A program made the position numbers and the translations under genes. Positions 33,069 to 43,283 of a stretch of DNA of 64,000 nucleotides are shown in pieces. Location of the stretch: contig CAYMUR010000008.1 of the NCBI GenBank assembly GCA_964393615.1, positions 37,160-101,159 of the forward strand, given 5' to 3'. The notes below the pieces were generated by a model. That model was not told where the DNA came from. It was given only the letters and a program-made list of their open reading frames with translations, and searched no databases. The DNA is from CAYMUR01 sp964393615. GTDB taxonomy: Bacteria; Planctomycetota; Planctomycetia; Pirellulales; Pirellulaceae. Each line of letters opens with the position of its first letter. Positions within the stretch are counted from its first letter, which is position 1.

Positions 33069-34517
33069 CTACACCTGCGTTGGCACCGTAAAGGGAGTCC
33101 GGTAGGTACCCGCCACCAGTTCATTGGCCCTAGCGGCCCCCGCGCCTGTAAATTGCTCCACCTTACGGTCAAAGTGTAACAAAGGGCCAAACATAAACGG
33201 TTGCTCAGCCAGATCGACACCGTTTCCACCAAGCTGCCGGTCCATATCATTAAATGTTTCCAGTGCATCAGGATGAGATTTCATATTTTCTCGAATTTGC
33301 TCTGGTTTTGCAGAGTGTCCGACACGAAAAGCAATATTCGCCTGATGACACATCGCGGTACTAAGGTGCCCTTCTGCAATTTCGCAGTTCAACTGCTCAC
33401 GGTCACCCGACCGAATCGCATTGATAAAATTCTGCTCATGGCCAGCACCACCATTTCCCGAGTATTCTTGGATAGGCTCACCGTCGTGACCGCTGGCAAT
33501 TCCACCTCCCCGTGCAAGACGGATCACTGCGTGCTCACAATGAATATAATTCCCGCCACGCGTATCCCGGTAAACCGCACCCTCGGCACCACCAGGTCCC
33601 GAGGGATCCGGTAAGTTGCGTATGTCAAGCACTACCTTGACATCGCGGTGGTCAAACAACGCAAGATGGACATTCGGTGTTTCGCCGTTGTCATGCCAGG
33701 CAAAACGATTACCCACGGATACGACATTGTCAGGCACGTCATCCCATCCCAACAGATTGCGTAAATCGTCGATATAGTGGGGCCCCCAGTTACCCGTTTC
33801 ACCATCACCCCAATTCCATTGCCAGTGCCAATCATAGTGAAAGCTCTTGCGCATCACCGGCACCTTTGGTGCCGGCCCTGTCCAAAGGTTGTAATCAATA
33901 TGACCTGGCACAGATAATGGCATGCTGACATGGCCGATCGGTTCACGCACATGCAGGACTGAACAGTGCACCCACTTGGGTCGTCCATATTTGCCAGCCA
34001 AAATATCGTTGCGGGCCTGGTGAACTGCTGGACAGGAACGATGCTGCGTACCGGCCTGGACAATCCGATCGTAGCGCCGAGCTGCTTCGACCATTTTACG
34101 GCCTTCCCAAATATTGTGGCTCACCGGTTTCTGCACGTAGACGTGCTTGCCTGCCTGACAGGCCATAATCGTCATCAACGCGTGCCAGTGATTTGGAGTT
34201 GCAATCACGACTGCATCGATGGACTTGTCATCCAGGATGCGGCGAAAGTCTTGATGCTGCAACGTCGAACTCGGTAGATGGCTTACCGCTTTACCCATGC
34301 GTTGCGAATCGGCATCGCTCACCGCGGTGACCTGTACCCCACTTAAATTTGGAAATGACCTGGCATGTCCACCACCCATCATTCCCAAACCGATGACACC
34401 AACATTGACTTGATCATTCGCTGCCACAGCCCGGTGTGTTCGCCGCACTGCCAACACCGAACCAGCAGCTACCGTTCGCTGTAAAAAATGCCGCCGCGTG
34501 TGGGAATTATTAAACAT
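33069..34517 (-). CDS. Tat-exported Gfo/Idh/MocA-family oxidoreductase
   Basis: The ATG at 34517 is preferred to 34523 because AGGAAAGG lies six bases upstream of it and immediately against the other. NSHTRRHFLQRTVAAGSVLAV is a twin-arginine signal. The 482-residue protein has the Rossmann start GVIGLGMMGGGHARSF, VVIATPNHWHA, and VYVQKPVSHN, where Gln replaces the usual Glu of EKP. The C-terminal domain has NWGDGETGNWGPHYIDDLRNLL, the usual block of the Tat-exported planctomycete subfamily. It is a probable NAD(P)-dependent sugar oxidoreductase outside the cytoplasm. An 8-bp perfect hairpin at 33857-33875 lies within the coding sequence. Confidence 0.9.
   Translation of the reverse strand: MFNNSHTRRHFLQRTVAAGSVLAVRRTHRAVAANDQVNVGVIGLGMMGGGHARSFPNLSGVQVTAVSDADSQRMGKAVSHLPSSTLQHQDFRRILDDKSIDAVVIATPNHWHALMTIMACQAGKHVYVQKPVSHNIWEGRKMVEAARRYDRIVQAGTQHRSCPAVHQARNDILAGKYGRPKWVHCSVLHVREPIGHVSMPLSVPGHIDYNLWTGPAPKVPVMRKSFHYDWHWQWNWGDGETGNWGPHYIDDLRNLLGWDDVPDNVVSVGNRFAWHDNGETPNVHLALFDHRDVKVVLDIRNLPDPSGPGGAEGAVYRDTRGGNYIHCEHAVIRLARGGGIASGHDGEPIQEYSGNGGAGHEQNFINAIRSGDREQLNCEIAEGHLSTAMCHQANIAFRVGHSAKPEQIRENMKSHPDALETFNDMDRQLGGNGVDLAEQPFMFGPLLHFDRKVEQFTGAGAARANELVAGTYRTPFTVPTQV
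33857..33875. repeat. Short inverted repeat inside the oxidoreductase gene
   Basis: CCGGCACC and GGTGCCGG form an 8-bp perfect stem with a TTT loop in coding sequence (Pro-Ala-Pro-Lys-Val-Pro). This could simply reflect codon choice. Confidence 0.6.
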
Positions 34518-35118
34518 AACCATCCTTTCCTGTTTCTATCACGTGCCTGCAGCCACCTCATCATAACCAGCAAAGAGAATCACGACGAGTCCTACCATGC
34601 ATAAATTCCAAATTGAAGGTCCGCAGACCAAACGTCTTCTGCAAGTTCCCACCAACGCCACGCAACAACAACGATTCTCTATGGGCAATCTGACGTCGTT
34701 AGACACGGTGTCAACCATGTCAAGCAACCTGTCGAGTGATCGACCATTTCAATGCAAATTGACAATTTGTCGATTCTAACCAGCAGAGTACCAGTCCTCC
34801 TGTCCTCGCAGACAACCCGTGAATCGCCAGAGCCCCATCTCCTTCCCATGCAACAATCAGCGCGCGTCAGGATTGGCATATTCAAATCTCCACGGCCAGC
34901 AATTCAACTGCAATCGTTCTCTTTCGAATCGCGGACGATTACATTCGATACTACTCTAATCTACCAGGCCCCCTGATCGACATCAGGAAATACATTTCGG
35001 CAAGGAGTACTGAGATTTTCGCTGGCCAAACCAAGTTGACATTTATTATTTTACGGTTTATTCTGACAACCATCATGATCGGTTGCAGGCAGGCCCGCTA
35101 TACATTTCAAGCCGTAAA
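34518..35118. other. Divergent intergenic region
   Basis: About 600 bases between a minus-strand oxidoreductase and a plus-strand DUF1080 gene. Short frames on both strands overlap and show no family features. A promoter-like element at 35036-35064 is the main recognisable signal. Confidence 0.45.
35036..35064 (+). promoter_or_regulatory. Sigma-70-like promoter for the DUF1080 gene
   Basis: A perfect TTGACA at 35036-35041 is followed after 17 bases by TATTCT at 35059-35064 (4/6 of TATAAT). It lies 54 bases before the chosen ATG at 35119. Confidence 0.45.
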
Positions 35119-35886
35119 ATGTTACGACCATTTCTAATATTCACTTGTTGTTACTGCCTGGCAGTGTTTTCATTTTCAGCCCATGAAAACATGGCGCATG
35201 CTGATGTTCCGCCACAGGAATCGAAATGGATTCCCTTAATTGCATCCGAAGGCCTTTCCGGCTGGCGGCCGGTCAACAACGACCAAGAACATGAATGGCA
35301 GTCGGCAGAACTGGTAACGGCAAATCCAAACGACAATCAACGCTTGTCAATTCATCCTGGAAACGGAATGCTCACCAATGCAAAAAATCATGGCAAAACC
35401 CAGAACCTTCTCAGTGTCGAAACCTTTAGCGACATAGAAGCCCACATTGAATTTTTCCTCCCAAACGGATCCAATTCGGGCATCTTCTTCATGGCGCTTT
35501 ACGAACTTCAAGTGAACGATACCTATGGCAAACAAGAATGCGCTTTTTCCGACTGCGGTGGGTTCTATGCTCGGCGCGTCGGTGATCAATGGGTAGGTGG
35601 GACCGCACCCCAGGTAAACGCTTGCAAGCCCCCTGGTGAATGGCAATCGTTCGACGTTGTTTTCCGAGCTCCACGTTTTGATTCAAAAGGCAACAAAACG
35701 GAAAACGCCCGTTTTATTCAAGTCATGCATAACAACATTTTGATTCACGAAAATGTGGAAATGGAAGGTCCCAACAGCGCACACCTCGACATCCCCGAAT
35801 CCCCACAAGGGCCCTTAATGCTCCAAGGAGACCACGGTCCGGTCGCCTACCGCAATATCCGCGTGCGACGGTTCAGCGGAGAGTAA
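35119..35886 (+). CDS. DUF1080 (3-keto-disaccharide hydrolase) family protein
   Basis: The ATG at 35119 begins a signal peptide (LRPFLIFTCCYCLAVFSFSA); an upstream start at 35083 would put 12 polar residues in front. The 255-residue protein has WIPLIASEGLSGWRPV and GSNSGIFFMALYELQV, the two core blocks of DUF1080, and ends in YRNIRVRRF. It is more distant from the copy at 10788 than typical paralogues of one locus. The CAFSDCGGFY stretch adds a possible disulfide. It stands ahead of the cupin-SMP-30 gene on the same strand, 216 bases away. Confidence 0.87.
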   Translation: MLRPFLIFTCCYCLAVFSFSAHENMAHADVPPQESKWIPLIASEGLSGWRPVNNDQEHEWQSAELVTANPNDNQRLSIHPGNGMLTNAKNHGKTQNLLSVETFSDIEAHIEFFLPNGSNSGIFFMALYELQVNDTYGKQECAFSDCGGFYARRVGDQWVGGTAPQVNACKPPGEWQSFDVVFRAPRFDSKGNKTENARFIQVMHNNILIHENVEMEGPNSAHLDIPESPQGPLMLQGDHGPVAYRNIRVRRFSGE

Positions 35887-36102
35887 ACATCATCGCATGT
35901 TCACCTGCATGACGGGTCCGGTCCGTAGCTCCAATCCTCTGTTTACAATTCTCCCTAATCACTTGAATCACCTGCACAATGAAAGCACATAGCTCCCTTG
36001 TCCCAGCCTTCCTGTTTTTGGGCATGGAACTAAGACTTTTTTAACCCAAGACGTTCTGAACACAATCCCAACGAATGCTTGTTGAAACCGAGGTTAAAGA
36101 TC

Positions 36103-38034
36103 ATGATTACGAACACTGCTGGTGGCCCGTCCATAACATGGTATTGCTGGGCATTAATTATCCGGACGTTACTCGCCAACTCGACCAGGGCCGCTGACAA
36201 AAAACACGCCTGGCGCAAACGCAATGCGGCGGTTGTCAACCAATACAATCTCACAACCCGTGATCGCGTTATCCCAAAAACCGACGTTCCCCTATGGCTC
36301 AACCCGGGCCAGACATATGAGCTGGAACAACTGCCATCCATTCCAATTGCAGAGGGAGTCACCGCAACCATTTCCTGGGGTGAAGGAGCGTTATTAGAAA
36401 TCGTCCGAATGGAGCCTGGTTCAACCTATCCCACACAAACATTAAAAGAAGAACTCATAACGGTCATTCGAAGTGGCAGCGCCGTGTGCAGTTTTGGAAA
36501 CAAGAAGGTTTCATTGCCACAAGATGCAATATTATACCTGACGCCCAATACCACACGAACCTTGCAGGCCGGTCCCGACGGCCTGCAAGCCATCGAAGTT
36601 TTCTCACCGGTACGGGCAAGCCACCTGAAACTCGCAGGCGTCACCCTCCCTGACGGTGGATCCGTGTCATTTCCAGATCAGAACGTCACCCCCTCCATTC
36701 AACCAGGAATCGTCTACAACCTGAATGAGATTCAATGGGCCGGTTTAACGCGACCCGATGCATCACGCAGCTACCGGCGCAGTGGCGCTCTTTCCCGCCT
36801 CATCTGGGGTAGGAATGCCATGCTCAGTATCATCCGCATGGATCCTCATTCGGCATTTCCCCTGCACATCCACCCAGAGGATCAATTAATGATCGCTCTG
36901 CGCGGCTCTCTGCAGGAAGGTTTAATGGACTATGCTTTTGAAATGAACGGTGACAAACAACACGTTGTATTGCAACCTGGAGGCATGGCTCATTCTGCAA
37001 AACTGGGCGAGCATGGAGCTGACGCGTTAGACGTATTTTGGCCCGTACGCCCAGATTACATTCAATATGTCAAGCTGCAAAACGATCTCTTTCACCAAGT
37101 CATCGCGCCAGGAATCCGACCGGTCAAACTGGCCGAAGGCTTTACTTTTTCCGAAGGCCCCACGTGGCTTCAAGGTGCACTCTATTTTTCTGACATGTAT
37201 TTCGAGGACCATCGAAATGGAAACTGGACCGGGAGCGCCAAACGAAGTCGCCTGATTAGGATGGAACCTGATGGGAAATGGCGCGTCCTCACAGAAGGCA
37301 TGCAGACAAACGGCACGATTGCATCTACGAATGGAAATCTACTCGTTTGCGACATGTTTGGACACCGGGTGATTGAATTAGATCCCGACACGGGTAATGT
37401 CTTAGACATCACCTGCGACAACGTGAATGGCCAACCAATCGATGGTCCCAATGACCTGGTCATGGATGCCAGGGGAGGGCTTTATGTGACTGATCCACAA
37501 TTCACCCCCGAAACAACGAAAAGCCAGCCGGGCAAACAGGTATACTACATTCGCCCCGATGGAACGACAAAGGTTGTAATTCCGGCGGGGCAATACGCCA
37601 TGCCGAACGGCGTAGAAATTTCACCTGATGGAAAGACTTTCTATGTCAACAACACGTGGTTCCAACCAGGTGAAAATTTCGTTTGGGCCTACGACATTGA
37701 GCCGAACGGAAGTTTGTCCAACAAGAGGCAATTTGCCATGCTAAATCTGACACCCGATGTCCTTAGTGCCGAACAGCCCGAATTCCGTTATGATTCTCGT
37801 GCCGATGGAATGGCCGTGGATAGGGATGGACGCGTTTACGTCTGCACCTTGTCGGGAGTCCAGATCTTTACAGCTTCCGGAATTTACGCGGGAACAATCT
37901 GGTGCCCACAATATCCGGTAAGCTGTTGTTTTGGTGGCCCCAACGGCGACATCCTATACATGGTCGGCGAATCTTCCGCCTGGTCCATCCAAACCAAAGT
38001 AACCGGTTTCCGACTACCAACAGGCCTGAACTAA
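36103..38034 (+). CDS. Double cupin fused to SMP-30/gluconolactonase
   Basis: The ATG at 36103 has GAGG nine bases upstream; an upstream TTG (36079) also fits the frame. A weak signal or membrane segment lies at about residues 12-26. The 643-residue protein has two cupin-like beta-barrels. The first (about 50-165) lacks the cupin histidines. The second (about 200-330) has FPLHIHPEDQLMIALRG, the metal-binding H-x-H motif. A six-bladed SMP-30/lactonase propeller covers about 345-640: EGFTFSEGPTW supplies the metal-binding Glu, PNDLVMDARGGLYVTDP and PNGVEISPDGKTFYVNN the conserved Asn and Asp sites. SMP-30 enzymes hydrolyse sugar lactones using a divalent metal. The cupins may bind or isomerise the sugar. 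The fusion is unusual. A stem-loop lies at 36561-36589. Confidence 0.82.
   Translation: MITNTAGGPSITWYCWALIIRTLLANSTRAADKKHAWRKRNAAVVNQYNLTTRDRVIPKTDVPLWLNPGQTYELEQLPSIPIAEGVTATISWGEGALLEIVRMEPGSTYPTQTLKEELITVIRSGSAVCSFGNKKVSLPQDAILYLTPNTTRTLQAGPDGLQAIEVFSPVRASHLKLAGVTLPDGGSVSFPDQNVTPSIQPGIVYNLNEIQWAGLTRPDASRSYRRSGALSRLIWGRNAMLSIIRMDPHSAFPLHIHPEDQLMIALRGSLQEGLMDYAFEMNGDKQHVVLQPGGMAHSAKLGEHGADALDVFWPVRPDYIQYVKLQNDLFHQVIAPGIRPVKLAEGFTFSEGPTWLQGALYFSDMYFEDHRNGNWTGSAKRSRLIRMEPDGKWRVLTEGMQTNGTIASTNGNLLVCDMFGHRVIELDPDTGNVLDITCDNVNGQPIDGPNDLVMDARGGLYVTDPQFTPETTKSQPGKQVYYIRPDGTTKVVIPAGQYAMPNGVEISPDGKTFYVNNTWFQPGENFVWAYDIEPNGSLSNKRQFAMLNLTPDVLSAEQPEFRYDSRADGMAVDRDGRVYVCTLSGVQIFTASGIYAGTIWCPQYPVSCCFGGPNGDILYMVGESSAWSIQTKVTGFRLPTGLN
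36561..36589. repeat. Inverted repeat inside the cupin-SMP-30 gene
   Basis: CTTGCAGGCCG at 36561-36571 is repeated as its exact reverse complement at 36579-36589 with a seven-base loop. The outer TTGCAGG is the same as in the palindrome at 6178-6203. Confidence 0.8.
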
Positions 38035-38272
38035 CAAACACCCTAACAGCACCGAAATACGGATCGCTCTGCAAAGCTTGGTCGGCCACTGGATCCGTCA
38101 TGCGTGACTCCCCATTCGATTTTATTCCGTGCCAGGTGAGTTGATACTTTCGAAGTCCTCTCGGAAATTTTACACTCCACTTAGATTCAACCCCGCCATC
38201 GGAACAAAGTACCACGTCAACATTGAAAGTCGATTCCCACGATCTATTCTTCCTCCTGAATCGAGGTTTTCC

Positions 38273-39988
38273 ATGCAACGCAGACAATTCATTCAGGCAG
38301 TTGGCGCCGCACCAACAGCGGCCCTGGCTACCCAGACTGCTCTGGCAGGCGACGACAACGCCCTTGCCACAAGTTCGATTCCCGCGGAACCCACCGTTTT
38401 GTTGTACGACGATGGACGTCATGCGGCACCAATCTATCAATATGCTCCACCGCTCCGTCCACAAGATTTCCTGGTCACGGTCGATCAGCTCATAGGAAGT
38501 GGTGCCGACACCCTGGTTTATTTTTCCGGACTTGAGGGCGGAATAGCGATCTACGACAGCCAGGTCTCACAAAAGTGGGGGGACAATGTTGACAAGTGGA
38601 AGCACCCTGTGTGGTATCGTGGTGCGCGCCACCTGAAACAGTTGATCGATGCGGGACACGATCCGTTGAAACTCCTGTGTGATCGCTGTCACGAAAAAGG
38701 GCTTTGGTTCATTGCAGCCGATTATATCGGCTTACAAGGCAGCGATCGTGAAAAAGATGCTGGCTATGGCCGTAAATCCGATTTCGTTTACAACCATCCG
38801 GAATTTTCAGTAGGCCATGATCCAGACCCACGTGCCAAAGATATCGACCCGAAACGATTTAGCTTTTTGCATCCAGCGCTCCGTGAAGAAAGAATGCGAG
38901 TTTACAGTGAATTACTCAGGCGTTATGAAACGGACGGAGTCGAAGTGAATCTGGCGGAATTTGTACCTTTTTGCAAATTCCAGGAAGTCGACCAACTCGC
39001 CGAGATATTGACGGCGTGGCTGCGAGACTTGCGCCGTGAAGCACAACACGCTGAGCAGGAACAAGGCCGACGAAAACGAGTTTACGTCCGCATACCAGCG
39101 CATCCTGATGCCTGGAAAATGCTGGGCTACCAGGTATCGAAATGGATTGACGAAGAGCTGATCGATGCGATGGTTTGTCTGCCTGGATTAATGGAATCCA
39201 TCCTGGAACAGGATGCCGATTTGTCAGCTGCCGTGGAACGGACACGCAATTCTACCTGTCGGGTAATCGCCGGAATGTCCCCAGTCGTCGGTCGAGAATT
39301 TAATCTTAACGCATCCCAATCAATGAGCTGGGCGGCAGCCGCTAACGCCTACCGCCAAGGTGTAAGCGGTTTTGCGGTGGTCACCTATTGCTGGCTACCC
39401 AATGGCTGGCCGTGGGTTCCCGAAGATTACCAAACCCTGAGACCTCTGGGGCATCCAGATTTACTGACACATGTCAACAAACATTATCATGTCAGGTCAG
39501 AACCAGATGGTTCGGTAGGCGGGGCCGCCTTTGATGAATGGTTACCAGGCATGGCCCGTTCATTACCACAACGGCTGAATGAAGGACATCCTATCACCGT
39601 TCGTTTTAGCATCACGGATGACTTGGCCGCCGCAGCGGGAGAGGGAAAACTTGATTCCATTGAATTACGGGTCCGTTTAACAAACGTTGAACCTTCATTA
39701 AATGATTTGCGTGTCGAACTGAATGGAAAAGTATTACCTGACAAACTTCTTCGTCTTTACGACCTTACATATCGACGGCACAAAACCGGAGGCATGGGGC
39801 CTTACGGCTATATTTACGAATATCGGCTCGAGGCACCCTACTTCCCCACCCCAGGCTCTAACGAGTTGATTGTCACCTTGACCAAAGATGATCCACTATT
39901 AGATGCCGCCAGTGACCTGCACGACGTCGATTGCCTGATCCACTACCGTGTTCACCGTGACTTTGACGCTGCGGTTTCAAATATTTGA
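38273..39988 (+). CDS. Tat-exported TIM-barrel-like protein, glycosidase-like
   Basis: The ATG at 38273 starts MQRRQFIQAVGAAPTAALAT, a twin-arginine signal; the frame is open upstream to 38129 without one. The 571-residue protein has a central barrel-like part with DTLVYFSGLEGG, GLWFIAADYIGL, VEVNLAEFVPF and VYVRIPAHPDAWKMLGY, with acidic residues at strand ends as in glycoside hydrolases, then a beta-rich C-terminal module (about 430-571). I do not recognise the exact family. It is likely a polysaccharide-active enzyme, 197 bases before the sulfatase on the same strand, consistent with joint work on a sulfated glycan. Confidence 0.62.
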   Translation: MQRRQFIQAVGAAPTAALATQTALAGDDNALATSSIPAEPTVLLYDDGRHAAPIYQYAPPLRPQDFLVTVDQLIGSGADTLVYFSGLEGGIAIYDSQVSQKWGDNVDKWKHPVWYRGARHLKQLIDAGHDPLKLLCDRCHEKGLWFIAADYIGLQGSDREKDAGYGRKSDFVYNHPEFSVGHDPDPRAKDIDPKRFSFLHPALREERMRVYSELLRRYETDGVEVNLAEFVPFCKFQEVDQLAEILTAWLRDLRREAQHAEQEQGRRKRVYVRIPAHPDAWKMLGYQVSKWIDEELIDAMVCLPGLMESILEQDADLSAAVERTRNSTCRVIAGMSPVVGREFNLNASQSMSWAAAANAYRQGVSGFAVVTYCWLPNGWPWVPEDYQTLRPLGHPDLLTHVNKHYHVRSEPDGSVGGAAFDEWLPGMARSLPQRLNEGHPITVRFSITDDLAAAAGEGKLDSIELRVRLTNVEPSLNDLRVELNGKVLPDKLLRLYDLTYRRHKTGGMGPYGYIYEYRLEAPYFPTPGSNELIVTLTKDDPLLDAASDLHDVDCLIHYRVHRDFDAAVSNI

Positions 39989-40185
39989 CGATAACAATAA
40001 GACATATCCACTTCGTCTGATATAGTTCCTGGTAAATGTTGGCCGCCTTGTAGCCGGTCCAAAAAACATGCACAGCCTATTCTGAGATCGAACGCTTGTT
40101 AGACAATCGGCTCGACGGTGACCGATACCAAGAACAAATTGCCTCACGCAGCAGCCTTTCGCAAATCAACCTCCGCTACGTCACT

Positions 40186-41611
40186 ATGAGAGAATTGATC
40201 CTATTGCTTGCCGTTTTTGCCACCGCAGCCTCCGACATACCAGCTGCGTCTCGCCCCAATATTCTTTTCATTTATACCGACGATCAAGCACCACGTGCCG
40301 TGCGGGCTGCCGGCGACGAACGATTCGTCACACCCAACATCGACCGCATCTTCCATGAGGGGGCTCATTTGGCAAATAGCTTTGTCACAACCCCTGTTTG
40401 CAGTCCCAGCCGAGTTGGATTACTCGCTAGCCGCTATGGTACGGAGATGGGAATTACGGATTGGATCCGCTACCGGACGGAACGGGACTTAGGCGTGGAC
40501 CCGCAAATTCCAACTTGGCCTCGACTACTCGCTGAGAATGGCTACTACACTGCACTGGTTGGTAAATGGCACTTGGGTACTGCCGACCGGTATCACCCCA
40601 AACATTTAGGATACGACGAATTTATCGGAATACGTGGAGGAGGTTGCCCACCCGAAAACCCGAGCATCGAGCTTCCTCACGGCCAGGTCCAACAAGTCAC
40701 TGGATTTACTCCGGACATTTTCACTGAACATGCAATGCGGATTATCCGTGAACACCAACAGAAACCTTTTCTGGTTTCCTTACACTTTCGGGCGCCTCAT
40801 GCGCCATGGCTGCCCGTACCCGAGGAGGACAGACAGCCTTTTCAAGACCTGGACCTAACCATTCCAAATCCCGACTTTCCAGACTTGGATGTGGCTTTAG
40901 TCAAACAACGTACTCGCGAATATTTAGCAAGCGTCAAGAGCATCGACCGCAACGTTGGGAAAATATTAGCATTGCTCGACCAGCTGGAACTCTCCACCCA
41001 GACCATCGTAATTTTCACCAGTGACCACGGTTACAACTTAGGAGAGCATGGTGTTTGGTACAAAGGCAATGCGATAAGAATTCTAACACGGAACCCCGCA
41101 CAACAATGGGACAATATCCCACCCCGTCGCCGGCCCAATTTGTGGGATACGTCACTACAAATCCCAACCGCCATACGTTGGCCAGGTAGCATTAAACCAG
41201 GCACGATCATCGAACACACGATATCGAATCTCGACTGGTTTCCCACGTTGTTGAGTATGGCCGGGATTGCTCTACCTCCGCAAGTCACTATCCACGGAAG
41301 GGATTTCACTTCTCTGTTACGGGGACAGAAAATAGAATGGAACGACGACCNNNNNNNNNNTTGAATACAGCATGCACCATGGAGCAACCACGCACATGCG
41401 TGGCTACCGCACACCACGCTGGAAGCTAGTTCACGATTTCGCACATCCAGGCCGTGCAGAATTATACGACTTGGCACAGGATCCACACGAATTGACAAAT
41501 CTTATTCAATCTGCAAACCCGCAGCATGCCAGGATTCGCGCCGATTTGCATGACAAAATCATCGAACGCATGAGCACCCTCAACGATCCGGCACTGGCAC
41601 TCGTGCCATAG
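40186..41611 (+). CDS. Type I sulfatase, exported, interrupted by an N gap
   Basis: The ATG at 40186 begins a short signal peptide (residues 2-19), and PNILFIYTDDQAP supplies the metal-binding aspartates. FVTTPVCSPSRVG holds Cys72 as the formylglycine precursor. GKWHLG and FTSDHGYNLGEHG are present. After the ten-N gap (41351-41360) the frame differs, but the next stretch, TPRWKLVHDFAHPGRAELYDLAQDPHELTNL, is the usual sulfatase C-terminal block and stops at 41611. The gene is therefore probably whole in the organism and the gap length is arbitrary. It is the third sulfatase of the window. Confidence 0.9.
41351..41360. other. Assembly gap (10 N)
   Basis: Ten N bases inside the third sulfatase. 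The frames on both sides disagree by one base, so the gap length is a placeholder. Confidence 0.95.
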
Positions 41612-41748
41612 AAATCCGCAACGTCTCACGAAGCGTTGGGAAAAAAACGACGCCGCTCCATCCATCGTGCCCAGGTCATCAATCACCTACAGAAACCAAC
41701 CGTGGCGTTTGTAAAGCAACGTTTCGACTAACGGACATTTTTTTATTT

Positions 41749-42654
41749 TCACTGAAATAATCTATCGCTGCCGGTCAAAAGAACAATTGCGATGGCCAAC
41801 GCAACTCCGACATATTGACGAATGCTCATTGTTTCGCGCCACAACATTTTGCCAAATACAACATTACCCACAATCAAAATTGCTGGACCACAAAGGTAGA
41901 AAAACACAGCCCCCAGCAGTGACAAAGAAATGACAGTCGCTCGACACATTAATGCGTTAAGCAATCCGGCACAAACACCAAAACGAATCTCAAGACCCTG
42001 GAGACATGGACGTCGTATCGCTACGACCGTGCACATCACAATGGCTGCAACGGAAAATATGCTCATCTGATAGACCCGGGTCATCTCAGGCGCGACGACC
42101 GCTGCCGCAATTTTGTGTACCGTAAAAATCACCCCCACGCCAAAAAACAAGAACAACAATAAAAGTTCTATTTTCCAGGTTAACTTTTCCCTTCCTAACT
42201 CGAGCGGCCTTAGGCAATAAACCGCTAAGGGCACAAGTCCTATCGCAATCCAACGACACATCGACATTGACTCTTCTTCGGGCCAAACGAGATGGGCAAC
42301 GATTACTGGAAAAACACAGGCCGTATGCGTCAGCGCCATCGTGACCCCAATTCCGATGAAACGAAACGCAGCCAACGTGGCCAGTAGGTGAGAAGCGTAA
42401 AGCAACCCATTGACAATCCCCAACGAAAGAGCAAGAGGATGCCATACCAATGAAGGTGCCAAAGTCGAAAACACCAAGCCAATTGATACAAATGCCGCTA
42501 CAACAAAATTAACGGCAGCCACCGCGGGTACGGCCGCCCCACGAATTTGCGAAAATCGCATGCACTGAATAAAAGTCAGGTTGCATACTATATAAAAAAC
42601 AAAATAGTGCACTGTCGATTCCGCAGAAATGGCAACTGGCAACCATCGCGCCAA
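41749..42654 (-). CDS. DMT-superfamily (EamA-like) permease
   Basis: The 301-residue protein consists of about ten hydrophobic helices in two halves, the arrangement of drug/metabolite transporters. Examples are SLGIVNGLLYASHLLATLAAF, FIGIGVTMALTHTACVFPVIVAHLVWPEEE and LLGAVFFYLCGPAILIVGNVVFG, the last ending in the W-R-E-pattern (LWRETMS) typical of EamA repeats. The start is uncertain because the first residues (MARWLPVAISAEST) are polar; an internal start near residue 33 is possible. The substrate is unknown. It is convergent with the sulfatase at 41611. Confidence 0.72.
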   Translation of the reverse strand: MARWLPVAISAESTVHYFVFYIVCNLTFIQCMRFSQIRGAAVPAVAAVNFVVAAFVSIGLVFSTLAPSLVWHPLALSLGIVNGLLYASHLLATLAAFRFIGIGVTMALTHTACVFPVIVAHLVWPEEESMSMCRWIAIGLVPLAVYCLRPLELGREKLTWKIELLLLFLFFGVGVIFTVHKIAAAVVAPEMTRVYQMSIFSVAAIVMCTVVAIRRPCLQGLEIRFGVCAGLLNALMCRATVISLSLLGAVFFYLCGPAILIVGNVVFGKMLWRETMSIRQYVGVALAIAIVLLTGSDRLFQ

Positions 42655-43283
42655 GCATGACTCATAATGGGCAAGAGATCAGAGCACCTTGATTTCGCCG
42701 ACCTTCTAGCCAAACAACCTAGTTTACCCGATCGACAACACCTTGTCGTCTACCGGACGACGAAACCAAAAGCGAACGTTCACGTGAGCGATGGTAGGGT
42801 AGCCCAACAGGCGCAGTAAGCCCGACACAACGCAAACCGAAATTTCATTCCTGTCAATAAGTCATTTCTAACCAGTTCTACCGGCACAGCGACAACGTTT
42901 AGCGACACTTGTCTCTGTCACGGGAGTGTCCCAAACAACTCACCATCAACAACAGTCCATGCTACATACTGGTACAGCGGATGTTGATTTGAGTCCGTTG
43001 CGACGTCAGAATAACACACAGAAAAAGATTCCCAGCAAATAACTTTTTTTCTACTGGTTGGCAACGAAAACACGGTTTCACCACAAAGGAGGCAACATGC
43101 AGCCCCCCGTGGCAATACAGAACATCCTGCCACCCCGCTACAAGATCTCCCAGGGTACCACCGCTGAGCAACGTCAACATAGGCAAAACATTGTCTTTGT
43201 GAGACAATCATTTGATCACGATTGAGTAAATCGAGTCTCTGTTGGTATTGCTCGTTGACCACCCAGTTTATTGTCCATCATCG
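42655..43283. other. Divergent intergenic region
   Basis: About 630 bases between the DMT permease and the isomerase-like gene. The only structure noticed is a 6-bp inverted repeat GACACT/AGTGTC near 42905-42931. No gene was recognised. Confidence 0.4.
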
